NCBI RefSeq assembly: GCF_037026685.1
Contig: NZ_JBANET010000013.1
Location: 1-64,000, forward strand
Origin: Orrella sp037026685
GTDB taxonomy: Bacteria > Pseudomonadota > Gammaproteobacteria > Burkholderiales > Burkholderiaceae_B
Reading direction: 5' to 3'
DNA length: 64,000 nt
Shown here: piece by piece, positions 11,143 to 28,595 of the stretch
Layout: every line of letters begins with the position of its first letter
Position numbering within the stretch: position 1 is the first letter of the stretch
Notes under the pieces: model-generated
Database searches by the model: none
What the model saw: the letters and a program-made list of their open reading frames with translations, nothing else
Told to the model about the DNA's origin: nothing
Position numbers and translations under genes: made by a program

Positions 11143-11850
11143 ATGGCAAAGCTGTCCAAACGTACCGCCGCCTTGCGCGCCAAGATCGACCGCACCAAGC
11201 TGTACCCGGTCTCCGAAGCCCTGGCCCTGGTCAAGGAAACCGCCACCGCCAAGTTCGATGAGTCCATCGACGTGGCCGTGCAGCTGGGCATCGACCCCAA
11301 GAAATCCGACCAGCTGGTGCGCGGCTCGGTCGTGCTGCCTGCCGGTACCGGCAAGAGCGTGCGCGTGGCCGTGTTCGCCCAGGGCGAAAAGGCCGAAGCC
11401 GCCCGTGCGGCCGGCGCCGACATCGTCGGCCTGGAAGACCTGGCCGAGCGCATCAAGGGCGGCCAGATCGACTTCGACGTGGTCATCGCCTCGCCCGACA
11501 CCATGCGTGTGGTGGGCGCCCTGGGCCAGGTGCTCGGTCCCCGCGGCCTGATGCCCAACCCCAAGGTCGGCACCGTGACCCCCGACGTGGTCACCGCCGT
11601 GAAGAACGCCAAGGCCGGCCAGGTCCAGTACCGTACCGACAAGGCGGGCATCATCCACGCCACCATCGGCCGCGCCTCGTTCGGCGTCGAGCAGCTGCAG
11701 ACCAACCTGGCCGCCCTGGTCGATGCGTTGAACAAAGCGCGTCCCGCGGCGTCCAAGGGTGTGTACCTGCGCAAGCTCGCCGTGTCCTCCACCATGGGTG
11801 GCGGCGCACGTGTCGAACTGGCTTCGCTGACCGCTGGTCCCTCGGCCTGA
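11143..11850 (+). CDS. rplA: 50S ribosomal protein L1
   Basis: L1 forms the mobile L1 stalk near the E site. In enterobacteria it also represses its own operon by binding the rplK leader. The 235-residue length is typical, and conserved segments LGPRGLMPNPKVGTVT and YRTDKAGIIHATIG are present. It is closely coupled to rplK. A 328-base leader separates it from rplJ. Confidence 0.97.
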   Translation: MAKLSKRTAALRAKIDRTKLYPVSEALALVKETATAKFDESIDVAVQLGIDPKKSDQLVRGSVVLPAGTGKSVRVAVFAQGEKAEAARAAGADIVGLEDLAERIKGGQIDFDVVIASPDTMRVVGALGQVLGPRGLMPNPKVGTVTPDVVTAVKNAKAGQVQYRTDKAGIIHATIGRASFGVEQLQTNLAALVDALNKARPAASKGVYLRKLAVSSTMGGGARVELASLTAGPSA

Positions 11851-12178
11851 CGCGTAGCGCCAGACCGGCATCAGTACCTACGCTGCATAGTTTTAAAAGA
11901 CTTTGGGCTGCATCCGGATCTATCCGGATGTTGCTGTCAAAGACCGCTGGAGCGCCAAGCGCCCGCGATGGAGTCCCCGCCCGCCGGCCCGGCCGGCGCG
12001 CGGCCATCGCGGGGCGGCAAGGGGCTTAATCCCGGTCCGGGCAACCGGCCGGATCCAGCGCAGACGGCGTCCCACGGAAGATTTCTTTACCCGAAGAACT
12101 CGACCAGGTTCGCCGCATTCGGTTGACGCATAAGAGGCACCCTGCCTCGGAAGCGTCGTTTGATGGAGTGTTCAAACC
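11851..12178 (+). promoter_or_regulatory. Leader region of rplJ-rplL (L10-type leader)
   Basis: This 328-base gap holds no gene. It contains several hairpins. One is a tight 8-bp stem with a 4-base loop at 11911-11930 (CATCCGGA...TCCGGATG). Another is a long stem pairing CCCGCGATGG (11962-11971) with CCATCGCGGG (12004-12013) around a GC-rich core. In many bacteria the rplJ leader binds the L10-L12 complex and represses translation. Position and structure fit, but the binding site is not proven. I could not place a convincing internal promoter. Confidence 0.55.
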
Positions 12179-12703
12179 GTGAGTCTCAATCGTCAAGAGA
12201 AAGCGGTAGTCATCGAGGAAGTCTCGGCGGAAGTCGCCAAGGCCCAATCGATCGTTATCGCCGAGTATCGTGGTCTGGACGTTGCCTCTGTCACCGTACT
12301 GCGCAAGACTGCGCGTGAATCGGGCGTGTACCTGCGTGTTCTGAAGAACACGCTGGCCCGTCGTGCGGTTGCCGGCACGGCTTTCGAGCCGCTGGCCGAG
12401 CAACTGACCGGTCCGCTGATCTATGGCATCAGCGCCGACCCGGTCGCGGCGGCCAAGGTGCTCGCGGATTTCGCCAAGAGCAACGACAAGCTGGTCATCA
12501 AGGGCGGTTCGCTGCCCAACAGCCTGCTGTCGCAAGAAGGCGTGAAGGCCCTGGCCACCATGCCCTCGCGCGAAGAGCTGCTCTCGAAACTGCTGGGCAC
12601 CATGCAAGCCCCGATCGCGCAATTCGTACGTACGCTCAACGAAGTTCCGACCAAGTTCGTGCGCGGCCTTGCCGCCGTGCGCGACCAGAAGGCCGAAGCG
12701 TAA
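12179..12703 (+). CDS. rplJ: 50S ribosomal protein L10
   Basis: L10 anchors the L7/L12 dimers on the ribosomal stalk and, with L12, usually represses its own synthesis. The 174-residue protein begins with SLNRQEKAVVIEEVSAEVA. The start codon is GTG at 12179, which matches the family N-terminus exactly. It lies downstream of a structured leader and 79 bases before rplL. Confidence 0.96.
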   Translation: MSLNRQEKAVVIEEVSAEVAKAQSIVIAEYRGLDVASVTVLRKTARESGVYLRVLKNTLARRAVAGTAFEPLAEQLTGPLIYGISADPVAAAKVLADFAKSNDKLVIKGGSLPNSLLSQEGVKALATMPSREELLSKLLGTMQAPIAQFVRTLNEVPTKFVRGLAAVRDQKAEA

Positions 12704-12782
12704 GCGCGGCCCGCAACCCGGAATTTCGCCGACGGGCGACCCCCATACCTGGCATTTATCCAATACCTGGAGTTCTTAGAAA

Positions 12783-13166
12783 ATGGCACTGAACAAAGCT
12801 GAAATCCTTGACGCCATCGCTGGCATGACCGTGCTCGAACTGTCCGAGCTGATCAAGGAAATGGAAGAGAAGTTTGGCGTGTCGGCCGCTGCCGCCGCCG
12901 TGGCCGTTGCCGCCCCCGCCGCTGGCGGCGCCGGCGCTGCCGCTGCCGAAGAGCAGACCGAGTTCAACGTCGTGCTGGTCGAAGCCGGCGCCAACAAGGT
13001 CAGCGTCATCAAGGCCGTGCGCGAACTGACGGGCCTGGGCCTGAAGGAAGCCAAGGACCTGGTCGACGGCGCGCCCAAGCCTGTCAAGGAAGGCATCGCC
13101 AAGGCCGACGCCGAAGCTGCCAAGAAGAAGCTGGAAGAAGCCGGCGCCAAGGTCGAACTCAAGTAA
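12783..13166 (+). CDS. rplL: 50S ribosomal protein L7/L12
   Basis: This stalk protein recruits translational GTPases. The 127-residue protein has an N-terminal dimerisation domain, an Ala/Gly-rich hinge (about 36-58) and the C-terminal domain with KTKVIKAVRE-like sequence (NKVSVIKAVRELTGLGLKEA). A GC-rich hairpin with a short T-run follows, before rpoB. Confidence 0.97.
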   Translation: MALNKAEILDAIAGMTVLELSELIKEMEEKFGVSAAAAAVAVAAPAAGGAGAAAAEEQTEFNVVLVEAGANKVSVIKAVRELTGLGLKEAKDLVDGAPKPVKEGIAKADAEAAKKKLEEAGAKVELK

Positions 13167-13181
13167 GACCTGGTTCGGTTT

Positions 13182-13219
13182 GCCCGGGGAAGGTGCTGTT
13201 TTGCCCTCCCCGGGCTTTT
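13182..13219 (+). terminator. rplL-rpoB intergenic hairpin, probable partial terminator
   Basis: GCCCGGGGAAGG (13182-13193) pairs with CCCTCCCCGGGC (13204-13215) with one mismatch, followed by only four T residues. In enterobacteria a leaky attenuator between rplL and rpoB sets the ratio of ribosomal protein to RNA polymerase; this hairpin sits in the matching place. Confidence 0.6.
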
Positions 13220-13331
13220 GCGTTTCCAGGAAACCCCTCTTTGCCAGAGGGGTCAAGCCCGAGTGGGGTTTCCTGGAGTCGTACCCCAGGGCCGTGGTTG
13301 ACGGCCCATGTAACCTCGAGTCGGAGTGCTC

Positions 13332-21694
<8,363 letters not shown>

Positions 21695-21739
21695 CCTGGG
21701 TCCGGACGGGGCGGCGAGCCGCCCCGGGGCCATCCGAAA

Positions 21740-21774
21740 CCCCGCATGCGCCTGGCGCGTGCGGGGTTTTTTTT
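21740..21774 (+). terminator. Intrinsic terminator after rpoC
   Basis: A 12-bp stem (CCCCGCATGCGC with GCGCGTGCGGGG, one G-T pair) with a 3-base loop is followed by eight T residues (21767-21774). It lies 45 bases after the rpoC stop. Confidence 0.93.
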
Positions 21775-21906
21775 CGGCCATGGCACCCGTCATTCATTGT
21801 TCCACCGGGTTGAATTGACCTGCCAAGTCGCGCTTCTTTATCCCAGTTCGGTAAACAAGAACAATGGCTCCATCGGACTGTGTCCTTTCTTGATACGGAG
21901 CATCCC

Positions 21907-22650
21907 ATGCGTACGAACGAAACCGGCCGGGTCGCCCTGGTGACCGGCGGCTCGCGTGGCATCGGCGGGGCCATCAGCCGCCGCCTGGCCGCCGACGGCC
22001 TGGCCGTTGCCGTCAACTATGCCGGCAACGCCGCCAAGGCGCAGGAGACCGTCGCCGCCATCGAAGCGGCCGGCGGCAAGGCCATCGCCATCCAGGGCGA
22101 CGTGGGCGACCCGGCCGAGGTGGCCGCGCTGTTCGAGCGCACCTGCCAAGCCTTCGGCCGCATCGACGTGGTGGTCAACAGCGCCGGCATCATGCCGATG
22201 GCGCCGGTCGCCCCGGACAGCCTGGCCGATTTCGACAAGGTCATCGCCACCAACCTGCGCGGGGCCTTTCTCGTGCTGGCCCATGCCGCCGCCAGCCTTG
22301 GCCAGGGCGGACGGATCATCGCCCTGTCCACCAGCGTGATCGCCAGGTCGTTTCCGTCCTACGGCCCCTACATCGCCTCGAAGGCGGGGGTCGAAGGCCT
22401 GGTCCGCGTGCTGGCCAACGAGCTGCGCGGGCGCGGCATCACCGTCAACGCGGTCGCCCCGGGCCCGGTCGGCACCGAGCTGTTCCTGGAGGGCAAGAGC
22501 CCGGAGCAGGTTGCCCGTATCGCCGAGCTTGCTCCGCTGCAGCGCCTGGGCACCCCGCAGGAGATCGCCGCCGTGGTGTCGTTCCTGAGCGGCCCGGACG
22601 GCGCGTGGGTCAACGCCCAGGTGCTGCGCGCCAACGGCGGCTTCGCCTGA
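21907..22650 (+). CDS. SDR-family NAD(P)-dependent oxidoreductase
   Basis: A classical short-chain dehydrogenase/reductase of 247 residues, close in layout to 3-oxoacyl-ACP reductase. It has the cofactor motif TGGSRGIGG near residues 15-23, the NSAG motif, and the catalytic pair Tyr155/Lys159 in YIASK. The start is the ATG at 21907, six bases after GGAG. A promoter could include TTGACC at 21815-21820, but its -10 is weak. Its stop lies 4 bases from the stop of the convergent diguanylate cyclase gene. The substrate is unknown. Confidence 0.85.
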   Translation: MRTNETGRVALVTGGSRGIGGAISRRLAADGLAVAVNYAGNAAKAQETVAAIEAAGGKAIAIQGDVGDPAEVAALFERTCQAFGRIDVVVNSAGIMPMAPVAPDSLADFDKVIATNLRGAFLVLAHAAASLGQGGRIIALSTSVIARSFPSYGPYIASKAGVEGLVRVLANELRGRGITVNAVAPGPVGTELFLEGKSPEQVARIAELAPLQRLGTPQEIAAVVSFLSGPDGAWVNAQVLRANGGFA

Positions 22651-22654
22651 GCGC

Positions 22655-23797
<1,143 letters not shown>

Positions 23798-23977
23798 GGG
23801 CGGGCGGCGCCGGGCAAGCCGTCGTGATGGAAATGGGCATGGCAGGGATTATAGGAAGCGGGCACCGCCGCGGCCGGCGCGCCAGGCTCGATATGTCCGC
23901 CCGCACCCTGGCACACTACCGCTACGCGCCGCCTGCCGCTTTGCGCAGGCGCGCCTGCTTTCCTGGAGGATCCAAGC

Positions 23978-24928
23978 ATGAACTACCGTCCCCGGATCGG
24001 CCTGGCGCTGGGCAGCGGCTCGGCCCGCGGCTGGTCGCACATCGGCGTGATCCGCGCGCTCGAGCGCGCGGGGCTGGCGCCCGACGTGGTGTGCGGCACC
24101 TCCATCGGCGCGCTGGTGGGCGCCATCTATGCGGCGGGCCGGCTCGACTGGCTGGCCGAATGGGTGGGCAAGCTGACCTGGCCGGGCGTGGTGGCCATGC
24201 TGGACCTGCGCATGGGCGGAGGCCTGATCGAGGGCGGGCGGCTGGTGCGTTTTTTCCAGTCCCACTTCGAGGACCGGGGCATGGAGCAGCTGTCCAAGCC
24301 CTTTGCCTGCGTGGCCACCGAACTGGCCACCGGGCGCGAAATCTGGCTGCGCGAAGGCCCGGTGATCGAGGCCGTGCGGGCCTCGATGGCGCTGCCGGGC
24401 CTGTTCACGCCGGCCCAGCAGGACGGCCGCCTGCTCGTGGACGGCGGCCTGGTCAATCCGGTGCCGGTATCGCTGTGCCGGGCCATGGGCGCGGAAGTGG
24501 TCATCGCCGTGGACCTGAACTGGGACCTGGTGGGCCGGCGCAGCCGCACGTCGGCCGCGGCGGCCGCGCCGGCCGACGAGGGGTCCGGGATGCTGGCCAT
24601 GCTGCTGGGCAAGCTGCGGCCCGCCGCGCGCGGCCCCAGCCAGCCGGGCCCGACGCCGGAAATGCCCTCGCTGCTGGACGTGCTGGGCACCAGCCTGAAC
24701 ATCATGCAGGTGCGCATCACGCAAAGCCGCCTGGCCGGCGAGCCGGCCGATGCCGTGATACGGCCCAGGCTGTCGGACATCGCCGCCATGGACTACCACC
24801 GCGCCGCGCAGGCCATGGCCGAAGGCGAGCGCGCGGCCCAGCGGGCCCTGCCGCTGATCCGCGACCTGCTGTGGCACGGCGAGCCGGGCGTAGCGGCCGA
24901 GGGAGCCGACGACGCGGCCGCGCCCTGA
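23978..24928 (+). CDS. Patatin-like phospholipase (RssA family)
   Basis: A predicted lipid acyl hydrolase of 316 residues. It has the oxyanion loop GSGSARGWSHIG at residues 12-23, the nucleophile elbow GTSIG (Ser42) and the dyad aspartate in VDGG (Asp155). No signal peptide is seen, so it is likely cytoplasmic or membrane-associated. The C-terminal 70 residues are Ala/Gly-rich. AGGA lies about 10 bases before the ATG. The natural substrate is unknown. Confidence 0.88.
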   Translation: MNYRPRIGLALGSGSARGWSHIGVIRALERAGLAPDVVCGTSIGALVGAIYAAGRLDWLAEWVGKLTWPGVVAMLDLRMGGGLIEGGRLVRFFQSHFEDRGMEQLSKPFACVATELATGREIWLREGPVIEAVRASMALPGLFTPAQQDGRLLVDGGLVNPVPVSLCRAMGAEVVIAVDLNWDLVGRRSRTSAAAAAPADEGSGMLAMLLGKLRPAARGPSQPGPTPEMPSLLDVLGTSLNIMQVRITQSRLAGEPADAVIRPRLSDIAAMDYHRAAQAMAEGERAAQRALPLIRDLLWHGEPGVAAEGADDAAAP

Positions 24929-24971
24929 AAGTTCTGCGATTTTTAGCCGGCTTGACAGTTCTTTAACTGCA

Positions 24972-24993
24972 AATCAATACAATTCTCATCTCT
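24972..24993. promoter_or_regulatory. Possible Fur box before the TonB-dependent receptor gene
   Basis: On the minus strand the site reads GATGAGAATTGTATTGATTT, resembling Fur operators (TGAGAAT with a degenerate inverted half). A perfect TTGACA lies at 24952-24957 and a TACAAT at 24980-24985. They are 22 bases apart, which is unusually long for sigma70. Confidence 0.5.
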
Positions 24994-25017
24994 AGCAACA
25001 GGGAAGGGAATTCAGCC

Positions 25018-27054
25018 GTGGTCAAAGCGATAGTTTGCCCCGGCGCCGCGCTGGCGCTGGCCCTCGGGGCCGTGCCGGCGTGGGCGCAACAGGCCGTCCA
25101 GTCATTCGCACCCGTGGTGGTGACCGCCTCGGGCGTCGAGCAGGAAATCCGGGATGCGCCGGCCAGCATCACCATCGTTACGCGCGAGGAACTGGAAAAG
25201 CAGCCTTTTCGCGACCTGACCGACGCGCTGCGCAACGTCGAGGGCGTGAGCGTGACCGGCGTCGCCAACGAGCAGGACATCTATATCCGCGGCCTGCCGG
25301 GCAACTACACGCTGATCCTGGTGGACGGCAAGCGCCAGAACACGCGCGATGCGCGTCCCAACGGCAGCAGCGGCTTCGAGCAAAGCTTCATCCCGCCGCT
25401 GGAGGCGATCGAGCGCATCGAGGTGGTACGTGGCCCGATGTCCTCGCTGTACGGCTCGGACGCCATGGGCGGGGTTATCAACATCATCACCCGCAAGGTC
25501 GGCACGAAGTGGGGCGGTTCGCTAACGGGGGACTACACCTTGCAGGAGCATGGCGACTCCGGCGACTCGTACCAGGGCCAGTTCTACCTGAACGGCCCGA
25601 TCATGCAGGACAAGCTCGGCCTGCAGCTGTGGGGCCGCTACCTGAACCGCGACGAGGACCGGATCCTGGGCGGCTTTCACCGCACCCGCGACAGCAGCGT
25701 GACCGCGCGCCTGGCCTTTACCCCCACCGCCAACCACGACATCATGCTGGAGGCGGGCACGGCGCGGCTGCGGCGCGACAACACGCCGGGCATGACGGCC
25801 GAGGCCGGCACCTTCGACGGTTATCGCAACCACGACCGCGACCACTACTCGATCAGCCATGCGGGGCGCTATGGCTGGGGCACCTCCGACCTGGCGCTTA
25901 GCCGCGAGGTGGCCAAGCGCACCACCTACGCCAAGGACAACAGCGGCGATTTCGTGCGCAATGCGCGCGCCCCCGAAATCCAGAATACCGTGTTCGACGC
26001 GAAGTTCAGCGTGCCGCTGGGCAACCACATGCTGGTGTTCGGCGGCCAGTACAACGAGGCCGAGCTGACCGACTTCAATCCGGGCCTGCGCGATAACGCC
26101 AACCGCAAGTTCAGCATCACGCAAAAGGCGGTATTCCTGGAGGACGAGTGGCAGATCACCGACAGCTTCTCGCTGCTGGGCGGCGTGCGCCTGGACGACC
26201 ACGAGGTCTATGGCACGCAGACCAGCCCGCGCGCCTACGCGGTATGGCATACCACGGACCAGCTGACCCTCAAGGGCGGTGTCTCGCGCGGCTTCAAGGC
26301 GCCGGACATCCGCCAGATCGCGCCGGGCTACGCGACCACCACGGGCGGCGGCGGCTGCAGCTACGGGCCCAACGGCACGTGCGGGGTGATCATCGGCGAT
26401 CCCGGCCTGGAAGCCGAGACCAGCACCAACTACGAGCTGAGCGCGCACTGGGACAACCAGCGCGACCTGGCCGCCAGCATCACCGGCTTCTATACGAAGT
26501 TCAAGGACAAGGTCAGCAACGCGCTGGTGCTGGACGAGAACGGCGTGCCGGTGCGCTGGTCCGAGGACCCCAACTACCGCCTCTGGTACAACTTCAACGT
26601 GGACAACGCCACGATCCGCGGCGTGGAGCTTAGCGTGCGCTGGCGGCCGACGGCGCGGTGGTCGGTGGTGCCGAACTACACCTTCACCGATTCGAAGCAG
26701 ACCGGCGGCGCCTACGACGGCTATCCGCTGACCCGCACGCCGCGCCATGCCGGCAACCTGCGCATCGAGTACACGCCCAGCGCGGCGCTGACGCTGTGGA
26801 CCGCCGGCAACTACCACGGCAAGGAAATCAACGCCGGGGCGCGGGTGGGCACCAACGGCGTGGAACTGGCCCAGGGGGTGCGCGAGTACGACGACTACTA
26901 CACCTTCGACCTGGGAGCGTCCTACGCCCTGACCAAGAACACCACGATCAACGCGGCGGTCTACAACCTGGGCGACAAGCGGCTGGACGAGCAGACCTAC
27001 AACACCATCGGCGACGGCCGCCGCTACTGGCTGAGCGTCAACACCCGGTTCTGA
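25018..27054 (+). CDS. TonB-dependent outer-membrane siderophore receptor
   Basis: It imports a ferric siderophore across the outer membrane using TonB energy. The 678-residue protein starts at GTG. It has a signal peptide (about 1-24, ending AWA), a plug domain with IYIRGLPGNYTLILVDGKR, and the plug-end motif VVRGPMSSLYGSDAMGGVI. A 22-strand-type barrel ends in the terminal aromatic residue (VNTRF). The sequence resembles catecholate receptors of the FepA/IrgA type. A Fur-like site upstream supports iron regulation. No TonB or siderophore synthesis gene is adjacent. Confidence 0.9.
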   Translation: MVKAIVCPGAALALALGAVPAWAQQAVQSFAPVVVTASGVEQEIRDAPASITIVTREELEKQPFRDLTDALRNVEGVSVTGVANEQDIYIRGLPGNYTLILVDGKRQNTRDARPNGSSGFEQSFIPPLEAIERIEVVRGPMSSLYGSDAMGGVINIITRKVGTKWGGSLTGDYTLQEHGDSGDSYQGQFYLNGPIMQDKLGLQLWGRYLNRDEDRILGGFHRTRDSSVTARLAFTPTANHDIMLEAGTARLRRDNTPGMTAEAGTFDGYRNHDRDHYSISHAGRYGWGTSDLALSREVAKRTTYAKDNSGDFVRNARAPEIQNTVFDAKFSVPLGNHMLVFGGQYNEAELTDFNPGLRDNANRKFSITQKAVFLEDEWQITDSFSLLGGVRLDDHEVYGTQTSPRAYAVWHTTDQLTLKGGVSRGFKAPDIRQIAPGYATTTGGGGCSYGPNGTCGVIIGDPGLEAETSTNYELSAHWDNQRDLAASITGFYTKFKDKVSNALVLDENGVPVRWSEDPNYRLWYNFNVDNATIRGVELSVRWRPTARWSVVPNYTFTDSKQTGGAYDGYPLTRTPRHAGNLRIEYTPSAALTLWTAGNYHGKEINAGARVGTNGVELAQGVREYDDYYTFDLGASYALTKNTTINAAVYNLGDKRLDEQTYNTIGDGRRYWLSVNTRF

Positions 27055-27116
27055 GCCCGGGCCCCGCAGGGGCCGCCCGTCCCGGGGCGGGCGGGCGCGG
27101 GCGCCATCCGTTTCCA

Positions 27117-27138
27117 TTTATGTGGCGTACCACGTAAA
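27117..27138. promoter_or_regulatory. Palindromic operator, copy 1
   Basis: A 22-base imperfect palindrome (9 of 11 pairs) with core GTGGCGTACCAC and flanking TTTA/TAAA arms. It matches the operator at 27222-27243 read on the other strand (shared pattern TAnGTGGCRTACCMCkTA). The form suggests a GntR- or TetR-type dimer. It lies about 180 bases before the amidohydrolase gene. Confidence 0.65.
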
Positions 27139-27221
27139 TGCGTCAATCCGGTGCACGGGATTCCCGTAACCGTGCATGCGCCGCAAGCCGGTGCGGGCGG
27201 GCGCGGCCTGCGCCCCGGGAA

Positions 27222-27243
27222 TATAAGGGGTATGCCACTTATA
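27222..27243. promoter_or_regulatory. Palindromic operator, copy 2
   Basis: A 22-base imperfect palindrome with arms TATAAG/CTTATA around GGGTATGCC. It is the second copy of the 27117-27138 element, 105 bases downstream. Its AT-rich ends (TATAAG, TATATAG) could overlap the promoter of the amidohydrolase operon, which starts 73 bases later. Confidence 0.65.
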
Positions 27244-27315
27244 TAGCCGTGGCCGCGGCGTTGGCATGCTTGTTGCTTGACGAGGGGCAAGACCAACCCT
27301 CGCAGAGGACAAGCC

Positions 27316-28572
27316 ATGACAACGACGGTGCTCAAGGGCGGGCGCATCCTTGATCCGGCCACCGCGACCGACCGCGTCGGCGACCTGCTGGTCCTGGACG
27401 GCCGGATCGCCGATCCGGCCACGCCGGTGCCGGCCGGCGCGCAGCTCATCGATTGCACCGGCAAGCTGGTGCTGCCCGGCCTCATCGATACGCATGCCCA
27501 TGTGTTCCGCTACGTGACCGGGCGCTTCGGCCTGGACGCGGACCTGTGCGGCGTGCAGTCGGGCGTGACCACGCTGGTGGACCAGGGCGGTCCGAGCTGC
27601 ATTACCCTGCCGGCGTTCCGGCACTACGTCGCCGAACGCAGCCGCACGCGCCTGTATGCCTTCCTGTCGGCCTACCTGGTCGGCGGGCTGGAGGGCCACT
27701 ATTACCCCGAGCTCTACCGGCCCAGCTGCCTGGACGTGGACGCGACGGTCAAGGCGGCCCGCGCCAACCGGGACCTGGTCAAGGGCATCAAGGCGCATGC
27801 CGAACTGGGCGGGCTCTCGCGCTGGGGCCTGGACGTGATGAAGCTGGCCGCGCAGATCGGCCGCGAGGCGGACCTGCCGGTATACGTGCATTTCGGCCAG
27901 CTCTGGCCCACGCCCGACGGCGGCGGCTTGCCTGTCGATCCCGACGCCATCCTGCCGCAAGTGCTGGACCTGCTGCGTCCGGGCGATGTGCTGGCCCATC
28001 CGTTCAGCCGCCATCCGGGCGGCTTCGTCGAGCAGAGCGGGCGGGTGCATCCGCTGGTGCGCGAGGCCGTGGACCGGGGCCTGAAGATGGACGTGGGCCA
28101 CGGCTCGCATTTCAGCTTCCGCTCGGCGCGCAAGGTGCTGGAGGCCGGTTTCGTGCCCGATACGCTGGGCGCGGACATGCACGGCTACAACACCACCGTG
28201 CCCCATCCCCCCGGCACGCCGGACTCGCATCCGGACGAGGAAGAGCACCTGTTTCGCGGCCGCACGCGCTTCTCGCTGGTCTCGGCCATGACCGCCATGC
28301 TGGCGCTGGGGCTGGCCCTGGAACAGGTGGTGCGCATGGTGACGGTCAATGCCGCGGCGCTGCTGCGCAAGGAGGACGAGCTGGGCTCGCTGCAGCCCGG
28401 GCGGGTGGCCGACGTCAGCGTGCTCAACGACGAGCGCGGCCGGTGGGTGATGCGCGATAACGAAGGCACCCAGGTAATCGCCGAGCGCATGCTCACCCCG
28501 GCCTTCTGCCTGCGTGCCGGCCAGCGCTTCGATGCGCAGGCCAGCATCCTGCCGGTGGCGCAAGCCGCCTGA
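27316..28572 (+). CDS. Amidohydrolase/deacetylase-family metallohydrolase
   Basis: A predicted metal-dependent hydrolase of 418 residues acting on C-N bonds (cyclic amide or N-acyl type). The metal-binding HAH (His60, His62) lies in GLIDTHAHVF. The later KGIKAHAELGG supplies the likely bridging lysine, and HxGQ and DMHG segments supply further ligands. The family includes dihydroorotase-like and EF_0837-type proteins; the substrate cannot be read from sequence. AGAGGA precedes the ATG at 27316. It is the first gene of a long cluster, 23 bases before the Mo-hydroxylase large-subunit gene, with two operators upstream. Confidence 0.82.
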   Translation: MTTTVLKGGRILDPATATDRVGDLLVLDGRIADPATPVPAGAQLIDCTGKLVLPGLIDTHAHVFRYVTGRFGLDADLCGVQSGVTTLVDQGGPSCITLPAFRHYVAERSRTRLYAFLSAYLVGGLEGHYYPELYRPSCLDVDATVKAARANRDLVKGIKAHAELGGLSRWGLDVMKLAAQIGREADLPVYVHFGQLWPTPDGGGLPVDPDAILPQVLDLLRPGDVLAHPFSRHPGGFVEQSGRVHPLVREAVDRGLKMDVGHGSHFSFRSARKVLEAGFVPDTLGADMHGYNTTVPHPPGTPDSHPDEEEHLFRGRTRFSLVSAMTAMLALGLALEQVVRMVTVNAAALLRKEDELGSLQPGRVADVSVLNDERGRWVMRDNEGTQVIAERMLTPAFCLRAGQRFDAQASILPVAQAA

Positions 28573-28595
28573 ACGCGAACGGGAGGCGCACCGCA

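Noticed and set aside
24952..24985. Ordinary sigma70 promoter for the receptor at 25018
   Set aside because: TTGACA and TACAAT are both good but 22 bases apart, outside the normal 16-18; noted only with the Fur-like site.
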